From: Conoideocrella luteorostrata
Taxonomy: Eukaryota; Ascomycota; Sordariomycetes; Hypocreales; Clavicipitaceae
Assembly: GCA_032433595.1 (NCBI GenBank)
Contig: JASWJB010000358.1
Location: forward strand, 1 to 40,461
Direction: 5' to 3'
DNA: 40,461 nt
Program-made: the position numbers and the translations under genes
The notes under the pieces: generated by a model
Databases searched by the model: none
What the model saw: the letters and a program-made list of their open reading frames with translations, nothing else
What the model was told of the DNA's origin: nothing
Shown: in pieces, positions 1 to 9,449 of the stretch
How the letters are laid out: each line of letters opens with the position of its first letter
Numbering within the stretch: position 1 is the stretch's first letter

Positions 1-139
1 CTGTTTTTTCATAAAAAAAAAAAAAAACATATACAGTATATTTTGTTTTCGTGTAAGTCTTTCCTAGCATGTTGTTTCAAGAGCAGCGCTGGCCTACACA
101 AACTGACTAGTTATAAATATCAAGTGCTAACGTTGGAGC
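1..139. other. Left edge, 3' flank of epoxide hydrolase gene
   Basis: This stretch holds a 15-nt poly-A run near position 12 and AT-rich sequence downstream of the stop codon of the minus-strand epoxide hydrolase. I see no gene here. It probably contains the 3' UTR of that gene. Confidence 0.5.
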
Positions 140-1256
140 CTATTTGGCCCTTGCTGCGAACTCAATTAATATATCGCTTAAATCTTTCCCCTTCTCCAAC
201 ATTATCCAGTGACCACAATCCAACGACTTCTCAGTATGCCCGTTCCTGGCATACGCCTTATTGCTTGCACGAAGAAATTCCGGTCTCGCTATCACATCCT
301 GAGTAGCTGCGACTCCCAGGACGGGCACCTTGAGAACTTTATCAGCTTCCGTCACGGTCTCTATGTCCGAGGCTTGTGTGCCCCGCATCAGAGACCTGTA
401 TGTATTCAAAGATGCCTCCAAATTGCCGGGAACACTATAATGCTTGATCCAATCGGCCTTGTCGGTTTCGTTGCGGTAAGCCGGGAGGGCCGTCGTGGTA
501 CCATTGCTTAGCCACGCGCGTGCGCCAGCGATACCAGCCAGGTTGTTACGCCAGAGAGAGCTTCGTACAGGGAAAATCAAGTGCCAGGCGGATTCAATCT
601 ATATTTTTAAGTTAAATCACGTTGGCGAGAAGTAAACGACTCTTGTAGCATGAACTGAAACTCACATTATCCCTCATAAGATTCGCGGCATCATATGAGT
701 TAAAAAAATACCAGTATCCAAACGGTGTATAACCCCAATTTGCTAGCCCGTTGGCATTGATAGCATCCACATCGAAGAAACCAGGCGGGCTGTATCCTAC
801 GTCAAGGAAGGCCAGTTTCTCAAAACGCTCTGGGTACCAGACTGCAGCGGCGGACAAAACGTTGACGCCCCAATCGTGACCCACACCTACCACGGTGTCA
901 AGTCCCTCATGGCCGATAATAGCATCAATATCCCGACTAAGGGTTTTCAACTTGTACTTGTTGGTATCAGTAGGTTTGTCGCTGTCACCATAGCCCAGAA
1001 GGTCCGGGGCGATGACGCCGTACCCCGCAGAGGAGAGGTCATCAATTTGGCGGAACCAGTCTCGACGGGACGCAGGAAAGCCGTGAAGTAGGAGGACCGT
1101 AGGTTGGGTGGGCTTCGCGGGGATGTAATCATAAACCCACGTGTATTTATCTGGAGTGACGAATTTCTTGGTCTTGGCTAGGACTTGGTGTGACATGTTG
1201 CCCAACAGGACAAGAAGCACGTGGAGGCTGAAGGCGGTAGCGGAAATGATCATCAT
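140..1256 (-). CDS. Epoxide hydrolase-like alpha/beta hydrolase (2 exons, 349 aa)
   Basis: Exon 1 runs 1256-666 and exon 2 runs 598-140, with a 67-nt intron 665-599 (GTGAGT...TAG, phase 0). The joined product is 349 aa. It has the oxyanion motif HGFP (58-61), the nucleophile motif GHDWG (Asp128), a cap-domain Tyr near 181 (GYWYFF), a second Tyr at 264 (YRSLM), the acid Asp298 and the catalytic His327 (CGHWIM). This is the arrangement of soluble epoxide hydrolases, which open epoxides by an Asp-ester mechanism. The first ~25 residues are hydrophobic and could be a signal peptide or membrane anchor. A start at Met21 (1196) would give a cytosolic enzyme of usual length. Haloalkane dehalogenase-type activity is less likely because the cap tyrosines are present. 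It is followed upstream by a Zn2Cys6 regulator on the same strand. The family is sure; the substrate is unknown. Confidence 0.88.
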
Positions 1257-1318
1257 AGGAGACTATAATTCGGATGTTTTTGGTTAGTCTTTATTTTTGC
1301 TTTATTACTTGGCCGTAG

Positions 1319-1372
1319 GAGAGAAAGAAGAGGGAGGGGGGAGGGGGTAGAGAAGAAGGTTTATATGTAGCC
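1319..1372 (-). promoter_or_regulatory. Putative core promoter of the epoxide hydrolase gene
   Basis: Read on the minus strand, a TATA-like CATATAAAC (about 1370-1362) is followed by a long pyrimidine tract (about 1360-1319) and then, about 60 nt later, by the ATG at 1256. TATA plus CT-rich tract upstream of the start is a common fungal promoter layout. This is seen in sequence only; the transcription start is not known. Confidence 0.45.
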
Positions 1373-2063
1373 TCTTCACGACAAATGTACTTGAATTGCA
1401 CCATGGCAGGGCTAAGCGCCGAAGGGATCAATGGAGGCGGTGGGTTTAGCAGGCTCCGGCGGACCAAGGCTCTCTAAGAAGCCCAACACCGGGGTCTGAA
1501 GGATCTTCCAGCTGCCAGCCTGGGGTCACGCATGGCACTAATAATTCCGCCACACATGAATGTGACCCACCAAAGCTACTTTCTGCGAGAATTACCAAAA
1601 TGATCGCCTCGCGGGATGCCTGAACTCAGGGAATTAACAGGCTAGTGGCTAGGTCCAAAGTGTGGTACAAGTGGGGGTTCAAGTGCGGCATTCGCTGAAC
1701 TTGCCAGTTCGTTAAGGTGCGTCGGGTTGCGAAGTCCGCAGTGCCTGTACTACCATTTTAGACGACAACTAGCGGCCGCTGAGCCCGGGCCTTGAAAATA
1801 CACACTCCTATGGGTTAGACTTTAGTAATGTACGTTTTCTCGGCTGAGCTGGCGCAGCTCCTTTTACCATCCTTATATATAAGCACAGGATGAGACTGTG
1901 AAAGAAGACAAACTCTTCCAAAAAAAAAAAAATACCTCGTTACCAAAGGCAGTATCAGCATGCATTTCTGGCGACTTGGCTATCAACGTTCTGAGAATAC
2001 TGCGGCGGGGTGCTAAAGCTATCCATGCCCAGGACTTTGAAGCATCCCTAATCACCAAAACCG
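1373..2063. other. Intergenic, no gene seen
   Basis: This lies between the epoxide hydrolase promoter and the 3' end of the Zn2Cys6 gene. It contains a 13-nt A run at about 1920-1932. Two short overlapping open frames near 1873-2083 on opposite strands have no recognisable product. Confidence 0.5.
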
Positions 2064-3880
2064 CTATACTAAGCTGGGAATAAACCTGGTTTTGCTGATA
2101 ATAGCAGTCAGCCTGTCCATGTAATTTGACGCGCAGTCACCCTCCGTAGCAAGGTCTTCCTGCACCCATAACGCTCTCAAACTTCGTCTTAAACAGTCCA
2201 GACTGCGGTAATATGACTTCTGTTCAGTTCTCTGCACTAATTCCAGCATCATTGCTCGCTGTTCATCAGTCTTTGACTCGCATCCAAGAATAAGAAGAGG
2301 AAACTGAAGTTCGCACGTGCGGATGCAACGCAGTAGTTCAAACGCATCATCAAGTAGCGATTGAACATCTCGCACGCGTCCGGAAACGTACTCCGAAACC
2401 CTTGATAGATAAATTGCGGCCGCAAGTTCATACAATTTGAGCATATTCGTTGCATTTGCGGTTACTTCCGTTGAGGCACTTCCATATCGCCCGAAGATCT
2501 CTCGTGCAGTGCTAGCACTTCCTTCTAGAGCATTAATATTGTGTACGACATTGTGCGCAGCGTCGCTTTCTTCCAATGCTTGCGACGTGACCATGAAAAC
2601 CTCAGACAGAAACTGCAAGACGCGGTGCGATGGGTGGTTGTAATTGACAATCTGGATATTATCAGCCAATTGTACAAAAGCAAAGCTAGAAGCCTACCTT
2701 TAATACGTCACTTTCCTCTACCCTTCCCGGCCAACTAGATTCAAGGGGTGTAGAGATGGAAACTGCTGCGCAATCCTGTCTCCAGTGCAGCCGGCTGAAC
2801 TGAGCAATCACGTCGTGATAATAAACCCAGTCAACCAAATGAGCTACATAACTGTCGATCATTTTTTCATGGAGTCGACTCGTTCTGATGACATCTTTTA
2901 CTCCGCGGAGATATACTAACCAGTGCCCGCTAGTTTCCGACGAGATTTGAGTCTTAGCTAGCGTTAGCACACAATGTATAAAAATAAAAATCATCCAGCG
3001 AACCTCAAGTGAGCATAAAAGCATGCCCGCAGCAACATGTTGAGCCAACTCTCTGGTATCGAGTGTAGTTTCACGAGCAGATGTAGCGAGTGCCTGAATA
3101 GCAGATATCTTGAATTGAATTGCCCGGCCTTGGTGGCCGTCAAAATGTTGTTGAGAAAAGGCGAGCATTGCATACAGCACCGCCCTGGAAGGTGCGCTGG
3201 AATTCGAAAGAGCCATTTGGATCAACAAGTTTTGGAACCCGGTTACGTCCATGTTGAAGGTGGACAGCGAGAAGATTGCGTTAGATACAACTGCTCTTCA
3301 GATGAGCCTGTGCGTCGATGGCTTAAATGGCTCTGTCATACATACAATATTGTATCAAGGTCTCACCGTCTACACTCTGCCGACATATCTTTTCACAGGA
3401 CGGATAAGCGGGCGTGATTAATCGCACAGGCAGATTCCTTGGCTGACCGGGCATCTCTACTTCCATTTCCTTGTTAGTCATCTATAATCGGTCCGAAACT
3501 GGACACCACCATACCCTTGATTTTTATCTGCATCAAGTAATCATGCATAGCTATGTCTTGGAAAGTGGTTGGGATAAAATAGGAATATGATTTGCTCCGA
3601 CTGGTTCTGCCGGGGTCGGCGCCGAGTATTGCACGTTTTCTGTCAATTTTCCTTGGCCAAGACAGCCTCATGCCATATCCTAGGCACTCTCTCCTGACCC
3701 TAGCGCAGTTTTGGCATTCTGGTATACTGCGATCACATCGGACTTTGCGATCTTTGCGCCACAGTTAGCCGATAATGCCTTTCCGGTCAGGACGCGTGGA
3801 TTTATCATTGTCTTACCTTTGCAGGTCCAACAACTCGTGGAAGATAAGTTCCTCGTCATATTCCCAATTCCTTCGGTCAT
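2064..3880 (-). CDS. Zn2Cys6 transcription factor with fungal-specific TF domain (6 exons, ~506 aa)
   Basis: I assembled this gene from pieces in different frames. Exons: 3880-3817, 3751-3515, 3456-3367, 3290-3004, 2952-2698, 2651-2064; introns of 65, 58, 76, 51 and 46 nt. Joining exons 1 and 2 creates a perfect binuclear zinc cluster, C17-X2-C20-X6-C27-X6-C34-X2-C37-X6-C44, with the basic stretch RKVRCDR. This confirms both the ATG at 3880 and the first splice. The rest resembles the Fungal_trans_2 (PF11951) middle domain: SRAVLYAMLAFS, then GHWLVYLRGVKDVI, then a helical C-terminus. Such proteins bind CGG-type DNA sites and activate nearby or distant genes. The 51-nt intron (3003-2953) has a CTAAC branch but is in frame, so its removal is less certain; the acceptor of intron 3 is also a best guess. 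It lies between epoxide hydrolase and carboxylesterase genes, so a local regulator is possible. The target is unknown. Confidence 0.82.
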
Positions 3881-4748
3881 CTTGGGTGTATTTCACGGTC
3901 GCAAATAGTTGCCAAAAGAAAGTGAAGGGGGTGATCTTGGTAAGCAGTGATTATGATCTCAGTCGCACGTGAACGTGGCCCCACGTAAGCAACTATTTGC
4001 GAGAATTGTGGAGATTGTGGAGATAAATAAGGTAAATAAGTCGCCTGGTTCTTAAAACTGTTGAACACAGCTAATGCCGAAAGCGGAATAGGTGGCAAAT
4101 AGTTCATATACTGGCAAGTATTTGCGACGAGGTCCAGAGAGGGGTCCCAGTAAGGACACTCTGGGCTGACCACTAGAATGTGTACCTTGACTAATTAATC
4201 CACTCTTAGAGGCGAACTTTAGGAGTAGCAAGGAATGCCAGGAAAGCGTTGGGGGGCTCGGTCATGAAAGGGAAGCTACGAGAATTCCTATTCTCAAACG
4301 GGGAAAGAAAAACTGTACTTACATACGCCTTGGACTCTATCGAGGCAAGATTATATATTCTGAGACGATTTGGTTGCAATTAAAAGACTGTGGAACCTCA
4401 TCCCTACTTTATCGGAACTATTCTAGGTAGGAAGGCAAACTTCTCCCAACACGTGGACGCTAAGATCATTCGCGCGGATAACAGAGGGAAAGGCTGCGTC
4501 CACACTGCGCTATGGCAATCCCTGATAGCAGCTATTGGCTTCGAAAGCTGGAGATTGAAGATTGCCCAGACGGTTACTTCAAGGCACGAAGTGAGCATAA
4601 GATCGACAGGAGTGAGCTAATTCGGCAAAACCAGCGCCCTAACTTAACGGTGTACTTCGGATGTTCCAAGATGAATGGAAGAGCAACGAGGCTATTTTTG
4701 TTCTTACTTTCATTTGTTTTGTTCAATAAATGAACAAAATAACACTCC
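3881..4748. other. Upstream region of the Zn2Cys6 gene, no gene seen
   Basis: This contains the presumed promoter of the minus-strand regulator. Short open frames (for example 3877-4173 on the minus strand, 98 codons) overlap the regulator start and resemble no family I know. A short inverted repeat, ATTTGTTTTGTTCAATAAATGAAC, occurs around 4711-4734. No gene can be supported. Confidence 0.4.
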
Positions 4749-5027
4749 TCAGCAGTACAGAACCGTTCCCCCACCATCCACGGAAGGGGTTACAGCCAAG
4801 CTCGGCGAGACCGTCCCAACCTTGCTTATGACCCAATTCATGTAGCGCTCCTTCTGCTTCTTTTTCGGTTCGAAAGTACAGACATCGCTTTCTGTGATAC
4901 GCACTGCTTGGACAAGCAGATGGCCAGGTGGAACACCCTCACAGAAGACTTCCGTACTGCCTCCGGATGGGACGTAACACACCGTCACCGCTATGGCACG
5001 CACCGCAGCACTAACTACAGCCAGCCT
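4749..5027 (-). pseudogene. Small cysteine-containing ORF lacking a start codon; possible decayed secreted-protein gene
   Basis: The frame is open from codon 5027 (AGG, directly after an in-frame TAG) to the stop at 4749, about 92 codons, with four cysteines and a C-terminal ...VLYC. Third positions are GC-rich compared with the flanks, which suggests past coding. There is no ATG before the hydrophobic N-terminal stretch (RLAVVSAAV...), which looks like a signal peptide without its Met. The sequence at the expected start reads ATAGAGG, as if one extra A had broken an ATGAGG. A TATA-like AT-rich stretch lies about 150-170 nt upstream on this strand. Alternatives are an exon of a spliced gene whose first exon I cannot find, or chance. 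I do not recognise the family. Confidence 0.4.
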
Positions 5028-5030
5028 CTA

Positions 5031-5433
5031 TTTAGCCAGGGAAAGCGTACATAACTTCTCTCGTTTCTTGGACCCCATGAGAGTATTTCGAGCCTGCAAT
5101 ATTGATTTCCACAGTTTGAGTCCTTAGCACCCTACGTTGAGCAAAGAAATGGATGCTGATTGATTGCAAATGCAACCTCCATTATTCAAATAGTATTTAA
5201 ATAGCTAATAATGACACTCTAATCCAGGAAAACCTGCACAAAGTCCTTGTTTTGGCCTTTGAAGCAACTTGATCGTTCTTGACCAGTTGTTGAAAGAGCT
5301 AACTCCCCCTCCATCACGGGCAAGTATCTATGATTCACCTATAAACCGACCAGTTAGAAACTCTAAGAAGTCATGCTCGTGTATCAATTTCCAAACTCAA
5401 CTAATCATAATTCTTTATCGACATTCGAAGCAG
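5031..5433. other. Intergenic, 3' flank of carboxylesterase
   Basis: AT-rich sequence including TATTTAAATAGC near 5193-5204. It holds the presumed 3' UTR of the carboxylesterase gene and the upstream region of the small ORF at 4749-5027. No gene is seen. The plus-strand open frame at 5269-5883 mostly overlaps the carboxylesterase in antisense and is its shadow. Confidence 0.5.
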
Positions 5434-7190
5434 TTATTGGCGAAGTTGGCTACCATACTTCGCCAAGAATGCAAGACTTTCCTGTCGATAGTCATCCTTG
5501 GCCAAATTGACAGCAGTGTTCGAAAAGTTGGCCAGTTGTCGAGTCTTCTGGTCCCATTTAGGCCACCAGACATTCTCCGAGCTCCTACCGTTGGGATCCA
5601 GGTCGTTGACGAAGCGGATGTATGCTTCATTCATATTGTTGCCAGCGGTCGGATTCGAGAGATAGAATTGTGTGCCAAGGTCAGACGTATGATACGTCCC
5701 AACTTGTGCAAGCTGCGGGTCGAGATGGAGGAACGTGGCAATGTAACTCCAGGTCGGCACAACCTTGGACAAGTATTGAAGAACTACGCGTCGGCCACCC
5801 TCAAATGTAACATCTGTCTGAATGGCCGCGTTTCGTTTGAACTGAGGGTAAATCTCAAACTTGTTTCCGGTGCCCGCTGGTAATCCCGCGCTGAGTTTAT
5901 CAGGGTAAGTTGCGATAAATTTGCTGATCAGCCCACGCGGCGCATCTGGGAACCAAGAAGTGAAATATGAAACCAAACTCTCAGTTGAGTGAATGAGGTT
6001 GCGGGAGGACACGGCGAAGATGGTTGCCTCGTCCTGCATGTTGCCCGTAATGATTGGAACATGAGCAAACTGGCCAGTGCGAAGTGCGTCTTCGGGTTCA
6101 TTTCCCAAGAACGAACTTGAAGGATCAACGCGGCGGATATATGCTAGATCATTGCTATTGGGCCCGCTGAAGTTGGGTAAGCTGTTCATAGCCGCCTGAT
6201 ACGTCTTGGGCTGCACCCGACGAAGGCAATTGATCGTTTTTTCCCTGAGCTTCGACGGATCACACCCAGCATTCCTAGCAAAAGTATCAAAGGCCCTCTG
6301 GGGTTTTGGGTTAGCTGTGTCGAGGGTATTGACGAAGGTGCCCGAATTCATGATAGCTCCACGAAACAGCGGCTTGCCCTTGTACTTATGGTCGCCGTTG
6401 TTGACAATCATATGATCGAAGACAGAAACAGCACCAGCACTTTCTCCCTACGCAAAGGATCATGAGTCAGTTTTGCGTGTGTGTCAGAGCTGTTTCGCGA
6501 ACTCACCCAAATCGTAACTCTGTCTGGATCACCTCCAAAAGCCTCGATATTCTCAGCCACCCACTCAAGTGCCTTACGCTGATCCCTCAGACCGAGGTTG
6601 GACACGCCAGCCTCTTGAATCTCCTTGCCATTCAGGAACCCATAGGCATTGACACGATAGTTGGGAGCAACGAAGATGACGGGCTCGCCCATGGCCTCAC
6701 TCTTCTGGACTATGGCCGAGGCATCGTATAACTGAGTGGTGCCAAGCTCCCACCCGCCCCCGTAGATCCAAAAGAGCACTGGGAGTTTCCTATGCCTGGG
6801 AACGCCGGAGGGTCTCTGAACGTTGATAGTGAGGCAGTCTTCCCCGGATTTGCCGGTGAAGTTACCGCCTATGCCATTCAGGACGTCGATGACGGGAGTT
6901 GTAAGACCTTCGGTTAGTACCTGACTTTGGTCCATCTGGACACACGCTGCAACGTCTCTAAGATTGTTCGTAAGTTGCAAAAGTCCAAAAGACTTATTGA
7001 GCGGCTGTGGAGCTCGGAGACGGAGATCTCCAATGGGTGGCTCGACGTATGGGATGCCATAGAAGCTGTCGATATGATCATGGGCGGAACCGACAAGTGT
7101 ACCATTGCGTATGTGGACGGTCGGGCCACGACATGTTGGAGAGGAGATGGCACCAACCGCGAGTAGCAATGTAAAAAATATCCGGCCCAT
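5434..7190 (-). CDS. Secreted type-B carboxylesterase/lipase (2 exons, 565 aa)
   Basis: Exon 1 is 7190-6507 and exon 2 is 6447-5434, with a 59-nt phase-0 intron (GTGAGT...CTGAC...GTAG). The splice restores the nucleophile elbow GESAG, whose first codon starts exon 2. The triad is Ser231 (GESAG), Glu368 (MQDEAT) and His481 (TYHTSDL). Other family marks are YGGGW (oxyanion hole), EDCLTINV, NYRVNAYGFL and FGGDPDRVTIW. The ATG at 7190 starts a clear signal peptide (MGRIFFTLLLAVGAISS). The length fits the Geotrichum/Candida lipase and fungal carboxylesterase group (PF00135), which cleave esters or triacylglycerols outside the cell. A longer frame reaching 7211 has no ATG. The gene is separated by a 2.26-kb divergent spacer from a second secreted esterase gene. 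The family is certain; lipase versus general esterase cannot be decided here. Confidence 0.92.
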
Positions 7191-9355
7191 GATATTGACT
7201 TGAGCGGGCAAATGAATGGAAGTCCCGCGCAGACCTCAAATGTAGAAGCTTGGGTCTACAAGAACAGGGTTAAGTGGAATCCAGAAATTAGAAGACAGAT
7301 GTTGGCAAGCTGATGGTAACTCGATGATATCAGTCATGTACCACTGGCCGTGTTCTCGCCCTCAATTTTATATTCACACGATGGGCTACCCGCCCCGCCC
7401 CGAAGACTAACAGGCTTCGTGTGTTGCTGTGTTTACATTGCAAGAGGCAAAGCGGTCGCCGCCAGTCAGAAGATCCACAATTCAGATGTGAAGTCCGAAT
7501 ATGGAGCCGCATGGAACCCATTGCCCATCTCAAGACGTTGTAGCTCCCTGCAAACGAACTCCCTCCACTTACGGCTCGGGCTGACTGATGTCGCCGGCAC
7601 GGCATATTGAGATCCTTCGGGGAAGGCATCACTAAGCCTGGAACATTCTTCGCACTGCCACCGCTTGTCCAAGGTCTATCCTGCGATTATTGGACAGAAG
7701 GAGGGGGGGTGGAGTATAGAGAAACATGCAAATACCTTTAGCCCCTACACAGCAAGGTCCTCCGTAAGCCCTAAAAGGGAGCCCGTTTTCTGACATTGTT
7801 GAAGAGGGTCATCACAAACGCCTTGTCTTTCGGACGTTGTTCTGCAAAGCGACATCATCCAGGCCCATTCAACAAATATTGCCACGCCAAGCTGCATGAA
7901 AATTTACCAACGATGCCATCATTCCATGTGTAGTTATGAGACCCAGTCAGAGATCAATAAACAACCTGGGCTTGGAAGACCATTTAGGGAATGCAAAGAC
8001 GAAGATTGATGCACAGACCGCTCTCCCCTGTCCCGGGCTATGCGTTACATGAGGCTGTGCAGATCTTACACCCCATTTTGCATCTATCAGCCTCATCCGT
8101 AAAAGAGAAGGACGTTACTCCGTAGTTTGTTCAAGAAAGTGTGCACTCCGTAGTTTTTGCGCTTAATAAATCGGCTTAGCTTACATCCGGGAAATTACAC
8201 TACGTCATTTCAGGAAGTGTATATCCAAGACTGGCGTAAACCCCAGCGGCAGCCCATGGCCTTGCGTGAGAAAATGGACGCTAGGTCATTCAGGGAAGTG
8301 TATATCCAGGAATGGCATAAACCCGGAGTCCAGCAAAGTCCACAAACCCGACCGGGTCTCCCGGCCGCGCCAGCTCTAAAGTCACCAAGGTGCTTGCGTT
8401 TGAAGATTCGACGTTCATAAGCAACGTAATTGCGCCGGCCGGCAAGAAAATCTCGCCGACCACTAATTTCAAGCAGCTATCAAGATCAATGGGAGCTATC
8501 CGAGAGCAGCCTACAAGCGCGAGCCATTGCTGAAGTTGCCAGCATTAGTACTCCTGAGTAAGGTATACGTACCTGAAGGAGCGTGCAACTGTAGGCCGAT
8601 ATTACAGCGGTGCCTCTCTGTTTTTAATAGACATTGTATTTTGTAAGTGCGCCTCCATGCGCGACCTCGTTCAGTCAGGGAGCGCATGAATGCGACTTGC
8701 CGTGATGCTTTGATGCGACTTGGCTTCGCAGACTTCGACCTCCAAGAAAAAGTATACCTTTACAACTTTCCGTGGCACGATATATTATGGATCGAACGGA
8801 TCAATCTAACAGCGTAATGAAGGCTATACGATAGAATAGCAGGTGATTTGCGCAGTTGTTTGTTCTTGCGGTTTTCTGCCTTGCCTATATGCCGTTGTGG
8901 TGAAGATGGCTTGCTAGGCTTGCCTCATGTCATTTAACTGGAAATAAAGCTGGCCAGCCTCTTGTTGCCAGATCCAGCGGGGACCTTAGATAGGAGCTCC
9001 CTGGAAAGATACTTCATCACACCACCCAAGTACGTAGCTCACACAGCCACGAGGAACCTCTAATCGCAGCCGACCGATTGGCCGCCCAACGAGAACAATT
9101 CGGTTCAAACGTCTCCGTCGGCGTCATCTTTGCAAGTCTCCGAACGGCGTCATCATGTTCTTCTAGTGCCACGCTAAGAATAAATGGACGCTCCACATCT
9201 TCTAGTCATTCCTATTCCATTGTGATGCCCATGCCTTTACCGGGTCGGCGTCGGGCAATACTTTAACCCCACATCGTGAGGTCGTAACTTACTTCGCCAC
9301 GACCTCGTGTCGAGCGGTTGAGGCTAGTTATGTTACAGTTACTATCCATAGTGGC
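7191..9355. other. Long divergent spacer between two secreted esterase genes
   Basis: This is a 2.2-kb region without a supportable gene, containing the promoters of the minus-strand carboxylesterase and the plus-strand tannase-type enzyme. It includes a diverged ~40-nt direct repeat (8204-8326) and two nearby copies of CTCCGTAGTTT (about 8119-8155), an ACTCCGTA-type motif that becomes frequent after 31 kb. Short open frames at 7330-7672 and 9078-9266 show no family features. Confidence 0.5.
8204..8326. repeat. Diverged direct repeat, two ~40-nt copies 81 nt apart
   Basis: Copy 1 (about 8204-8244) and copy 2 (about 8285-8326) share GTCATT-CAGG-AAGTGTATATCC followed by TGGCRTAAACCC with few changes. 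In the plus-strand open frame they encode similar peptides (EVYIQDW, EVYIQEW). It may be an ancient local duplication or a remnant of a repetitive gene. Its function is unknown. Confidence 0.6.
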
Positions 9356-9364
9356 ATATATAAG
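9356..9364 (+). promoter_or_regulatory. TATA box of the tannase/feruloyl esterase gene
   Basis: The sequence ATATATAAG lies 86 nt upstream of the ATG at 9450, a normal distance for a fungal TATA element with a short 5' UTR. It also argues that the in-frame ATG at 9318, upstream of this element, is not used. Confidence 0.5.
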
Positions 9365-9449
9365 CTCTCCCAAGGCATGTCTGTGTGGACCGTCTGCCCG
9401 GGCACTGAACAGCAGCAAGCGCCGAGTAACAAAGCTCACTGCGAACAAT

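Noticed and set aside
5269..5883. 204-codon plus-strand open frame
   Set aside because: It lies mostly antisense to the well-supported carboxylesterase exon 2 and has no family features.
9318..9449. Upstream in-frame ATG extending the tannase-type enzyme by 44 residues
   Set aside because: The start lies before a good TATA box, and the ATG at 9450 begins a normal signal peptide. The extension would bury that signal inside the protein.
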